NCBI GenBank assembly: GCA_030590185.1 | Contig: JAUUZB010000295.1 | Location: forward strand, 1 to 6,055 | Reading direction: 5' to 3' | Source: Deltaproteobacteria bacterium | Lineage (GTDB): Bacteria; Myxococcota; XYA12-FULL-58-9; JAUUZB01 | DNA: 6,055 bases | In this document: piece after piece, positions 1 through 6,055 of the stretch | Numbering within the stretch: the first letter of the stretch is position 1 | Layout: each line of letters starts with the position of its first letter | Notes under the pieces: model-generated | The model's database searches: none | The model's input: only the letters and a program-made list of their open reading frames with translations | What the model was told of the DNA's origin: nothing | Position numbers and translations under genes: made by a program

Positions 1-1931
1 GGTTGCCCCTCGATGAGCAATCCTGGCCGGAGGATCTCGATAGCATCGAGGCGCCCGCCCGGTCCGAAACCGTCTATTTCACCATCTCGGTGCCGCGCCG
101 CGAGACATCGGCGCGCGGCGCCGGCTTGCCGGCCCCTTTGCTGGTCCAGGGCCACGGCTACGGCAGCAACCGCTTCGAGGGCATGCAGCTCGCCGGCTAT
201 TTTGCTAAGCACGGCTTCGCCACCCTCGCCATCGACGGACCGTCCCACGGCCTCGCCCTCAACGACATCAACCGAGAGTTGGCGCGGGTGCTCGTCGCGC
301 CGGTTGGCCTGAGTACGGCCCTCGACGCCATCTTCAAGGACCGTGCCCTCAACCAGGACAACGATCCGTTTCACACCCCGGACTCCGGCGCTGATTTCTG
401 GACCAGCTACGTCTTCCACACCCGCGACGTCGTGCGCCAGAGCACTCTCGATTACATGCAGGCCATCCGGATCGTGCGCAGCTTTGACGGCGAGCGCACC
501 TGGGCCTTTGACCTCGACGGCAACGGTGAGAACGAGCTGGCCGGGGATTTCGACGGCGACGGCGTCATCGACATCGGCGGCGACGCCATGATGAGCATGC
601 TCGGCGGATCCCTGGGGGGCATCATGTCGATGATGGTCGGGGCCCTCGAGCCCGAGATCACCGCCATCGCGCCGATCTCCGGGGGCGCGGGTTTCTCCGA
701 CATGGGCCTGCGCACCGTGCAGGGGGGCGCCGTCGAGGGCTTCATCCTGCGCACCATGGGGCCGCTCTTCATCGCCACGTTTGACCCCACCACCGGTGAC
801 ACCGTCGTCGAGACCGTGATCAACGATCTCAACTCCGCCAAGAGCCTGCACATCGCCACGCTCACCGACGTCAAGCCCGGCGACACCATGGTCGTCGAGA
901 ATCTGATCAACGACGAACGTGGCTGCGCCTACATCCTCCCCGACGGTCTGGCCCGCACTGCGGTCGCCTCCGATCTCGGGGACTCCATCCGGATCCTCTT
1001 TTACGCCGGTCCGGTGTTGGTTGGCGACGATGACTGCGGCGTGCGGTCGGGCGTCGAGCCGATTGAGACCATCAGCGAGTTCGAGCAGGATGTCGAGTTT
1101 CAATGGGACGAAGACGGCCTAGCCAATGTCTGGCCGGCCGACTCCCCCCTCGTCGCCATGGCTGAGGGGCTCGGCCTCAAACGGGCGACGCCGGACATTC
1201 GACGTTTCCTCGGTCTCGGCCAGTTGGTCCTCGACGCCGCCGACCCGGGGAGCTTCGCCCGCAATCTCTCCTCGGAACCCCTCACGTACCCGGGGACCGA
1301 GCAGCAGACTGGGACCCACGCGCTGGTGATCACGACCCTCGGCGATCTCGCCGTACCGGCAAACTCCGGCGTCACCTACGGCCGCGCCGCCGGCTTCATC
1401 GACTACCTCGAGGATGATCCCCGGTACGGCCGGCCGCCGAATCAGGTGTTGCTCGATACCTACGTCGCCGAGGCGGTGAACACCCTCGAACGTTACACGG
1501 ACCCCTCCGGCCTCGGCGTACATCTCGATGTGGAGAATTTCAGCCGCGGCACCGACATCTGGGGCACCGACATTCCGCGCTTCGACGTGCCGTTGCACCT
1601 CGGCTTTGAGAAGCGCGATCCCCTCGGCGGATTCTCCCCCTCGATCTTCCCCTTCCCGCGTCCCGAAGGCCAGCACGGCTTCCCGATGCCCGGCGATCTC
1701 ACCGAGCGGGCCCGCCGTGCCTGCCGGCAGGCCTGCACCGACACGAGCCCCGATGATCCCTGTGGCTGCGACGAGGTCGAGACCTTTGACACCGGCTTCT
1801 TCATGCTCAACATGATCGGCCGCTACCTGTCGAGCGGCGGAACCTCGATCAGCGATGATCTCTGTCAGTCGCGGGACGACTGCGCCGACATTCGTCCGCC
1901 GCCAGCGGAACGACCAGAGCTGTTGCCCTGA
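1..1931 (+). CDS. Large exported alpha/beta-hydrolase-fold protein (probable esterase/lipase-like), 5'-truncated by window edge
   Basis: Probable serine hydrolase; substrate unknown. The reading frame is open to the left edge, so the true start and any signal peptide lie outside. Numbering from the Leu codon at 3-5, I see a first-strand oxyanion-type motif GHGYGSN (50-56), DGPSHG (78-83), a nucleophile elbow LGGSLGG with Ser203, a GDLAVP acid motif with Asp448, and QHGF with His558. Together these form a plausible Ser-Asp-His triad. Residues 170-190 hold two Asp-rich loops (D170/D172/N174 and D182/D184/D186/D190) resembling calcium sites. The Ser-to-Asp spacing of about 245 residues is much longer than in a minimal hydrolase and includes a beta-rich insert around 283-342. 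The visible part has eight cysteines: 308 and 345, then six in the tail (574, 578, 587, 589, 621, 627), suggesting disulfides and export. The stop is TGA at 1929-1931. The fold is fairly sure; a lipase or esterase activity is inference. Confidence 0.85.
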   Translation, partial: LPLDEQSWPEDLDSIEAPARSETVYFTISVPRRETSARGAGLPAPLLVQGHGYGSNRFEGMQLAGYFAKHGFATLAIDGPSHGLALNDINRELARVLVAPVGLSTALDAIFKDRALNQDNDPFHTPDSGADFWTSYVFHTRDVVRQSTLDYMQAIRIVRSFDGERTWAFDLDGNGENELAGDFDGDGVIDIGGDAMMSMLGGSLGGIMSMMVGALEPEITAIAPISGGAGFSDMGLRTVQGGAVEGFILRTMGPLFIATFDPTTGDTVVETVINDLNSAKSLHIATLTDVKPGDTMVVENLINDERGCAYILPDGLARTAVASDLGDSIRILFYAGPVLVGDDDCGVRSGVEPIETISEFEQDVEFQWDEDGLANVWPADSPLVAMAEGLGLKRATPDIRRFLGLGQLVLDAADPGSFARNLSSEPLTYPGTEQQTGTHALVITTLGDLAVPANSGVTYGRAAGFIDYLEDDPRYGRPPNQVLLDTYVAEAVNTLERYTDPSGLGVHLDVENFSRGTDIWGTDIPRFDVPLHLGFEKRDPLGGFSPSIFPFPRPEGQHGFPMPGDLTERARRACRQACTDTSPDDPCGCDEVETFDTGFFMLNMIGRYLSSGGTSISDDLCQSRDDCADIRPPPAERPELLP

Positions 1932-1940
1932 GGTGGATGG

Positions 1941-2031
1941 AAATCCCCTGGTTGGTGGGGTGAACGCGAGAGCTCAGCCTGGGCAGCGGGCCGAAGCGGT
2001 TCGTAATTCGGAATGATCCGGCGGGGGATTT
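1941..2031. repeat. 8-bp perfect inverted repeat spanning the intergenic gap
   Basis: AAATCCCC at 1941-1948 is the exact reverse complement of GGGGATTT at 2024-2031, with 75 nt between. A G-U pair (1949/2023) could extend the stem in RNA. The right arm ends 5 nt before the ribosome binding site of the barrel gene. A smaller CCGAA/TTCGG pair (1991-1995/2007-2011) could fold inside. It could be a structured leader or a terminator-like fold for the hydrolase transcript, but there is no T-tract. In G+C-rich DNA such a match may also be chance. Confidence 0.3.
2000..2013. promoter_or_regulatory. Imperfect AT-centred palindrome, possible operator or promoter element
   Basis: TTCgtAATTcgGAA matches itself on the opposite strand at five of seven paired positions. 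It is the most AT-rich spot in the 118-bp gap before the barrel gene and lies 37-50 nt upstream of that gene's ATG, where a promoter or repressor site would be expected. I could not assign matching -35 and -10 boxes, and the regulator, if any, is unknown. Confidence 0.2.
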
Positions 2032-2036
2032 GCTCT

Positions 2037-2044
2037 AGGGTGAG
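2037..2044 (+). promoter_or_regulatory. Ribosome binding site of the barrel gene
   Basis: AGGGTGAG lies 5 nt before the ATG at 2050 and is a good Shine-Dalgarno match. It fixes this ATG as the start, which in turn places a clean signal peptide at the protein N-terminus. Confidence 0.6.
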
Positions 2045-2049
2045 CGCCC

Positions 2050-2778
2050 ATGGGGCGTTGTTCGGTCTTGGCTGCGGCGATCGGGGTGATCGCGCTGACC
2101 GCGTCGAGCGCGCGCGCCGAGACCGAGGTGGATCCCACCACCCGCGGCTCGGAGCAGATCGAGGACAAATACCTACAATGGTCGAGCCCCGGCTTTCGGG
2201 TGCAGTTGATCACGGGGTATTCCTTCTTTGCCGGCGGGCCGTCGGTCGCGACCGCTCACTCCTTTGATCTGGCCGTGCATGCCGGCTGGCGACTGAACCC
2301 GCGTTGGGGTCTGATGGCCGCCTTTCGTTACAGCTTTTTTCTCGAGGGGCTGTCCGGCGCGCGTTGGACCGCGACCCTGGAGCCGGTGCTCTATCTGGAG
2401 AATGGCTTCTCGTTTAGCGCCGGCGTTGGCTACGGCGGCATCTGGGGCTCGGTGGCCCAGAATCGTTTCTACGACTATGAGGCTGCCCTCGAGGATCCCG
2501 CCCGCATCGACCTGAACCGCGGCACCGATGAGCCCGTGATCGCGCCCTTCGTCAACTGTTCCGGCGACGGTATCGTGGCCGTGGCGCGGATGGGGTACCG
2601 GTTCACCGTCGGCGAGATGTTCTCCACCGGCCCGGTGCTCGAGATCAACGGTCAGTGGACCGTGTGCAGCGACCAGGAATTCGATCAGAGGATTCCTGAG
2701 GACGCCGACATCCCCGCCCCGCAGCAATGGTGGAGCTATTTCACCGCCGGACTCTCCTGGGTTTTTGCCTGGCGATGA
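2050..2778 (+). CDS. Outer-membrane beta-barrel protein of unknown function
   Basis: A 242-aa exported protein. Residues 1-23 form a Sec signal peptide: a short n-region with Arg3, a hydrophobic core VLAAAIGVIALTA, and probable cleavage after ARA23. The mature chain has repeated amphipathic, aromatic-rich, Gly-rich segments (for example around AAFRYSFFLEG and FSFSAGVGYGG) and a final strand YFTAGLSWVFAWR. This is the pattern of a small outer-membrane barrel of perhaps eight to ten strands. It ends in Arg after FAW rather than in an aromatic residue, a slight departure from the usual barrel-assembly signal. Two mature cysteines, 170 and 206, flank a pair of predicted strands and could form a disulfide. 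The stop overlaps the start of the TonB-dependent receptor gene, so the two products are probably made together and may cooperate at the outer membrane. I do not recognise a specific family; a porin-like, assembly or accessory role is equally possible. Confidence 0.8.
   Translation: MGRCSVLAAAIGVIALTASSARAETEVDPTTRGSEQIEDKYLQWSSPGFRVQLITGYSFFAGGPSVATAHSFDLAVHAGWRLNPRWGLMAAFRYSFFLEGLSGARWTATLEPVLYLENGFSFSAGVGYGGIWGSVAQNRFYDYEAALEDPARIDLNRGTDEPVIAPFVNCSGDGIVAVARMGYRFTVGEMFSTGPVLEINGQWTVCSDQEFDQRIPEDADIPAPQQWWSYFTAGLSWVFAWR
2775..2778 (+). other. ATGA stop/start overlap (translational coupling)
   Basis: The receptor start codon ATG (2775-2777) overlaps the barrel stop codon TGA (2776-2778). The sequence just upstream lacks a strong Shine-Dalgarno motif, so initiation by ribosomes terminating on the barrel gene is the likely mechanism, tying the amounts of the two proteins together. 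Confidence 0.7.
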
Positions 2779-5348
2779 GGATCCATGCGCTGATCGCCTG
2801 GCTGGCGGTGGTGAACGCCTCGGAGCCGCCTGACGTGGACGCCGTTGCCGGGGAGCCGGACGCGCCGTGGGAGGCAGATCGAGGGCAGCGGGCGCCGAGG
2901 TCGGATCTGGTACCACCCGAGGCGTTGGCCTCCACCACCATCGCTTACCCCGAAGGCTTGGGCGAGGTGGCCGCGTCGGTGACGGTCGAGGTCGTGATCC
3001 GTGTCGGTGACGACGGGAGGGTGCGCTGGGTGCGGCTCACCTCGGAGGGTGGCGATCCGGATCTGGCGCCCTTCGAACGCGCCGTGTTGTACGGTGCCAC
3101 CCACTTTCGTTTTCGGCCGGCCCTCTTTCGGGGAGAGCCGGTGGAGATCGAGATCGCCTTCCAGCAGGTCTTTTTGCCGCCGGAGGTGCCGGAGGCAGTG
3201 CCCGTGATCATCACCGTGAGGGACTCGCTGCTCAGCGGCTTCGTGACCGAGATGGGCACCCGGGAGCCGGTGGCCATGGCGAATTTGGTGGTGATCGCTG
3301 GCGACGAGGAGCTCGTGGTGATCACGGATGAGCAGGGCACCTTTCGCATCCCCGTCCCGGCCGGTGATCTTCGGATCGAGGTGCTCGGCCCTGCCCACCA
3401 CCGTTTCCGGGTGACGGAGCATCTCGACCACGCCGAGGAGCTGCGCGTCGAGTATCTGCTCGAGCGCCTCAGCTACGAGCCCTACGAGACGATCATCATC
3501 GCCAAGCGCGACCGGCGGGTGCTAGCGCGCACCAGCCTGCGGGGACGGGAGATCAAGCAGGTGCCTGGTACCTTTGGCGATCCCTTCCGGGTCATCGCCA
3601 CCCTGCCCGGGGTCAGCCAGGTCATGTCACTGGTCTCCTACCCGGTGGTTCGCGGCAGCAGCCCGGGCAACACGGGTTTCTTGCTCGACGGGGTTCGGGT
3701 ACCACAGCTCTTTCATGTGTTGGCCGGACCAGCGGTGATTCATCCGGAGCTGCTCGAGCGCGTCGACTTTTACCCCGGCAGCTTCCCGGCCAAGTACGGT
3801 GGCTACATCGGCGGTATCGTCGACGGCATCACTCGCCGGTCACGACCCGGGGACGGCACCCTGATCGCGTCGGTCTCCCTGAGCGAGAGCGGCCTCTTTT
3901 TACGCGGCCCCCTCGATTTCATGGATGCCCGCGGGGTGATCGCCGGCCGGGTAGGATATCCCGGCCTGGTGATGGCGGCCTTCGACGTGCCGGTGTCGCT
4001 CACCTACTGGGATTACCAGGGCCGCCTGGACGGCCAGGCCGGGCCCGGGCGTTGGAAGGTCTTCACCTTCGGTTCCTTTGACGAGCTCGGCGTCGAGGAG
4101 CAGGTTTCCGGTGAGGACACATTCAAGACCCGCGCCACCTTCCATCGGCTGGATTTCAGCTACAGCATCGGCGGCGATAAGGTCGACACCTATCGCATCG
4201 TTTTCGGGATCGATCAGACGCTCATCCCCGGGGAGGGCGGCTCCGGCACCCTCACCACCTTCATGGTGGAACCGAAGGCGCGCTGGGAGTTTGCCATCTA
4301 CCCCGGGGTCGATCTCGAGGCTGGGATCGATTGGGCCTATCGCTACCTCGATAGCGATGCCGACCTCAGCACCTTGACCTTCGGGGATCTGTTGAACACC
4401 GGCGATGACACCGCCCTGTTGACGGCCGACTCCTACCACGGCGGCGCTTTCGTCTCCGTGCCCTGGTCGCCCCACGCCGATCTGCTCATCACCCCGGGGA
4501 TTCGTTTCGACCTGTACGGCAGCAACGACGCCGAGCAGTGGAGCATCGATCCTCGCCTGGCAGCCCGCTACCGGGCGACCGAGATCCTGGACGGCGATCT
4601 GTGGATCAAGGCCGGTGGCGGCCTCTACCACCAGCCACCCCGCTTTCTCCTGCCGGTCCCGGGCTTTGATGAGTTGGCGCTCGGCCTCGGGCTACTGGCC
4701 GCCGTCCAGGTCAGCGCTGGTTTTGAGATGCCCCTCCCGATCGGCTTCAACCTCGACCTTCAAGGATATTTTCAGTGGATGGATCCGGTGCTCTTCGACT
4801 TTGCCATCAACCAGGATCCGGATGGTCTGGTGGGTGGCCGCCGAGAGCCCGGCGACCCGCTGGTGGTCACCGAGAGCGAGTGGGAGTTTGGGCGCGACAT
4901 CCTCACCCCCCAGACCGGCCGTTCCTATGGACTCGAGGTGCTGATCAAGCACGACGGCGAGGGCCGCTTCTTCGGCTGGCTGGCCTACACCCTCTCCTGG
5001 AGCGAGCGTCTATACGAGGAGAGCTGGGTGCCTTTCGACTTCGACCGCCGCCACGTCTTGAACCTCGTGGCCGGGGTCAGCCTGCCGCGTAACTGGGACG
5101 CGGCGGCCCGGCTGCAGGTGGCGAGTGGCCGACCGTACACCGACATTCGTGGCTTCAACGAGGGCCGGGGTGACACCTATTATCGGATCGACATCAGGAT
5201 CGACAAACGCGTGGTCTGGGAGGACTGGTTGTTCGATTTCTACGTGGACTTGATCAACGTCACCATGGCGCCGGAGGAGATCGATCCGCGCCTGGGACAG
5301 AGCTTTCGCATCCCGATCCCCACCTTTGGCGTACGCGGGGTGTTCTGA
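2775..5348 (+). CDS. TonB-dependent outer-membrane receptor with an N-terminal TonB C-terminal-like domain
   Basis: An 857-aa receptor predicted to import an unknown ligand across the outer membrane using TonB-ExbB-ExbD energy. In order: a short signal peptide (about 1-15, cleavage near VNA); an acidic, Pro-containing linker; a TonB C-terminal-like domain (about 58-134), starting YPEG and with GDDGRVRWVRL and FRFRPA as hallmarks; a carboxypeptidase-regulatory-like beta-sandwich (about 152-232), with GTREPVAMANLVV and DEQGTFRIPVPAG; a TonB-box-like YETIIIAK (237-244); a plug (about 245-354), with LPGVSQ, VVRGSSPGNTGFLLDGV and YPGSFPAKYGG; and a barrel of about 500 residues ending in the outer-membrane signal Phe857. 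Typical late-barrel motifs DRRH (757-760) and ASGRPYT are present. I see no cysteine. I chose the ATG at 2775 because it makes an ATGA overlap with the upstream gene; an in-frame ATG at 2727 would add 16 residues but has no visible ribosome binding site. The receptor call is secure; the N-terminal domain call is strong by pattern. Confidence 0.93.
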   Translation: MRIHALIAWLAVVNASEPPDVDAVAGEPDAPWEADRGQRAPRSDLVPPEALASTTIAYPEGLGEVAASVTVEVVIRVGDDGRVRWVRLTSEGGDPDLAPFERAVLYGATHFRFRPALFRGEPVEIEIAFQQVFLPPEVPEAVPVIITVRDSLLSGFVTEMGTREPVAMANLVVIAGDEELVVITDEQGTFRIPVPAGDLRIEVLGPAHHRFRVTEHLDHAEELRVEYLLERLSYEPYETIIIAKRDRRVLARTSLRGREIKQVPGTFGDPFRVIATLPGVSQVMSLVSYPVVRGSSPGNTGFLLDGVRVPQLFHVLAGPAVIHPELLERVDFYPGSFPAKYGGYIGGIVDGITRRSRPGDGTLIASVSLSESGLFLRGPLDFMDARGVIAGRVGYPGLVMAAFDVPVSLTYWDYQGRLDGQAGPGRWKVFTFGSFDELGVEEQVSGEDTFKTRATFHRLDFSYSIGGDKVDTYRIVFGIDQTLIPGEGGSGTLTTFMVEPKARWEFAIYPGVDLEAGIDWAYRYLDSDADLSTLTFGDLLNTGDDTALLTADSYHGGAFVSVPWSPHADLLITPGIRFDLYGSNDAEQWSIDPRLAARYRATEILDGDLWIKAGGGLYHQPPRFLLPVPGFDELALGLGLLAAVQVSAGFEMPLPIGFNLDLQGYFQWMDPVLFDFAINQDPDGLVGGRREPGDPLVVTESEWEFGRDILTPQTGRSYGLEVLIKHDGEGRFFGWLAYTLSWSERLYEESWVPFDFDRRHVLNLVAGVSLPRNWDAAARLQVASGRPYTDIRGFNEGRGDTYYRIDIRIDKRVVWEDWLFDFYVDLINVTMAPEEIDPRLGQSFRIPIPTFGVRGVF

Positions 5349-5381
5349 GCCTCCGCCGCCGAGCCAACGCACCCAGCGGAT

Positions 5382-6055
5382 CTAGCCCGCTACCACGAGG
5401 CTCTCCAAATAATCCCGCGCCTCATCGCGTTGCGTCATCGTGGGACACTGCGGAAGGCTGCGCAGCAAGATCTTGCCGTATCCCTTGGTCCGGATCCGCC
5501 CGTCCAGGATCGTAACCAGACCCCGGTCACGGCGGGCGCGGATCAACCGGCCAAACCCTTGGCGGAGCATCAGGGCGGCCTGCGGCAGTTGATAGACCTT
5601 GAAGGGCGACTGACCAATGTGCCGAAGGTACTCGATGCGTGCCTCGACGGTCGGATCACCGGGCGACGCAAACGGCAGGCGATCGATGATCACCGAGCGC
5701 AGCGGCGTCCCGGGTACATCGACCCCGCGCCAGAAGCTCATGGTGGCCACCAGAACCGCGTCACCGTCGGTACGGACTTGCTCCACCAGATGGGAACGCG
5801 GCGCGCGCCCCTGGGTGAGAATGTTGAGCGCCGTGAGTTGTCGCAGCCGGCTCGCCATCTGCTCGACCATGCGATTGCTGGTGCACAGAACGAAAGCTCC
5901 TCCCCCGGAGGCGGTGATCAGCTCGCGGACCCGCTCGGCGGCGGCGCCGGGGAACTCCACCGCATCGACCGGGGGCAGATCATCCGGCAGGTAGAGCCGC
6001 GCCTGCGCGCCGTAGTCGAAGGGTGAGGTAACCAACAACTCGCGGACCTCGTTGA
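5382..6055 (-). CDS. DinG/YoaA-type (XPD-like, superfamily 2) ATP-dependent DNA helicase, C-terminal part; 5' end beyond window
   Basis: The C-terminal helicase domain of a DinG-family 5'-to-3' DNA helicase, which unwinds DNA using ATP in repair and R-loop or replication-conflict processing in the cytoplasm. About 223 residues are visible; the frame stays open through the right edge, so the Walker A and DEAH motifs and any iron-sulfur cysteines are outside. Numbering from the TTG at 6036-6038, I see SPFDYGAQARLYLP (5-18), the motif IV region GGGAFVLCTSNRM (45-57), motif V TMSFWRGVDVPG (99-110, bases 5709-5744), the family-typical RLPFASPGDP (120-129), motif VI QGFGRLIR (160-167, bases 5538-5561), and LDGRIRTKGYGKILLRSLP (178-196). 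That TTG is not a credible start because coding continues upstream of it. The stop is TAG at 5382-5384. The gene converges on the receptor gene across 33 bp. DinG and YoaA cannot be told apart from this half. Confidence 0.92.
   Translation of the reverse strand, partial: NEVRELLVTSPFDYGAQARLYLPDDLPPVDAVEFPGAAAERVRELITASGGGAFVLCTSNRMVEQMASRLRQLTALNILTQGRAPRSHLVEQVRTDGDAVLVATMSFWRGVDVPGTPLRSVIIDRLPFASPGDPTVEARIEYLRHIGQSPFKVYQLPQAALMLRQGFGRLIRARRDRGLVTILDGRIRTKGYGKILLRSLPQCPTMTQRDEARDYLESLVVAG

Noticed and set aside
1932..2049. Cobalamin riboswitch upstream of the barrel-receptor pair
   Set aside because: Such riboswitches often precede TonB-dependent transporters, so I looked for the conserved core (including GCCACTG). 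It is absent, and the gap is too short.
2059..2061. Cysteine near the barrel-protein N-terminus, considered as a lipobox
   Set aside because: Cys4 precedes the hydrophobic core rather than following it, and the ARA cleavage site downstream fits signal peptidase I.
2173..2916. Long minus-strand open frame (247 codons) opposite the barrel gene
   Set aside because: Its translation is low-complexity Arg/Pro/Gly-rich with no recognisable domain, and it lies opposite a well-supported gene. It is a by-product of high G+C; the same applies to the open frames at 2736-3431, 3900-4631 and 1119-1676.
5375..5391. Short inverted repeat AGCGG/CCGCT between the convergent genes, considered as a shared terminator
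   Set aside because: The stem is only 5 bp, there is no T-tract on either strand, and it overlaps the helicase stop codon. It is too weak to call.
5430..6026. Plus-strand open frame (198 codons) opposite the helicase gene
   Set aside because: The minus strand carries clear helicase motifs V and VI here, while the plus-strand translation has no motif and unnatural composition.

Overview
The window is G+C-rich (roughly two-thirds, estimated by eye) and densely coded. It holds four protein-coding genes, two of them cut by the window edges. The style suggests a Gram-negative bacterium of the Myxococcota or a related deltaproteobacterial lineage. The reasons are a Cys-rich exported hydrolase with DxDGDG-type loops, an anonymous outer-membrane barrel gene, and a TonB-dependent receptor carrying an N-terminal TonB C-terminal-like domain. 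This taxonomic placement is inference; there is no rRNA or other marker gene here.

Layout: (1) About 1-1931, plus strand: the 3' part of a large alpha/beta-hydrolase-fold protein with a readable Ser/Asp/His triad, a double Asp-rich calcium-type loop just before the nucleophile, a long insert between nucleophile and acid, and a six-cysteine tail. (2) 1932-2049: a 118-bp gap with a strong ribosome binding site, an 8-bp inverted repeat bracketing most of the gap, and an imperfect AT-centred palindrome. (3) 2050-2778, plus: a secreted outer-membrane beta-barrel protein of 242 aa. (4) 2775-5348, plus: an 857-aa TonB-dependent receptor whose ATG overlaps the previous stop (ATGA). Its order is signal peptide, TonB C-terminal-like domain, carboxypeptidase-regulatory-like domain, TonB box, plug, barrel. 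(5) 5349-5381: a 33-bp convergent gap with no convincing terminator. (6) 5382-6055, minus: the C-terminal half of a DinG/YoaA-type XPD-like DNA helicase, whose 5' part lies beyond the window.

The barrel and receptor genes look translationally coupled and probably form one outer-membrane functional unit. The hydrolase upstream is co-oriented and may belong to the same uptake or processing theme (an extracellular hydrolase feeding a receptor), but the 118-bp gap leaves that open. The helicase is convergent and functionally unrelated. The most interesting point is the receptor: it seems to carry, in one chain, both a TonB box and a domain resembling the partner that normally binds it. It has no inner-membrane anchor or long Pro-rich spacer with which to transmit energy itself.
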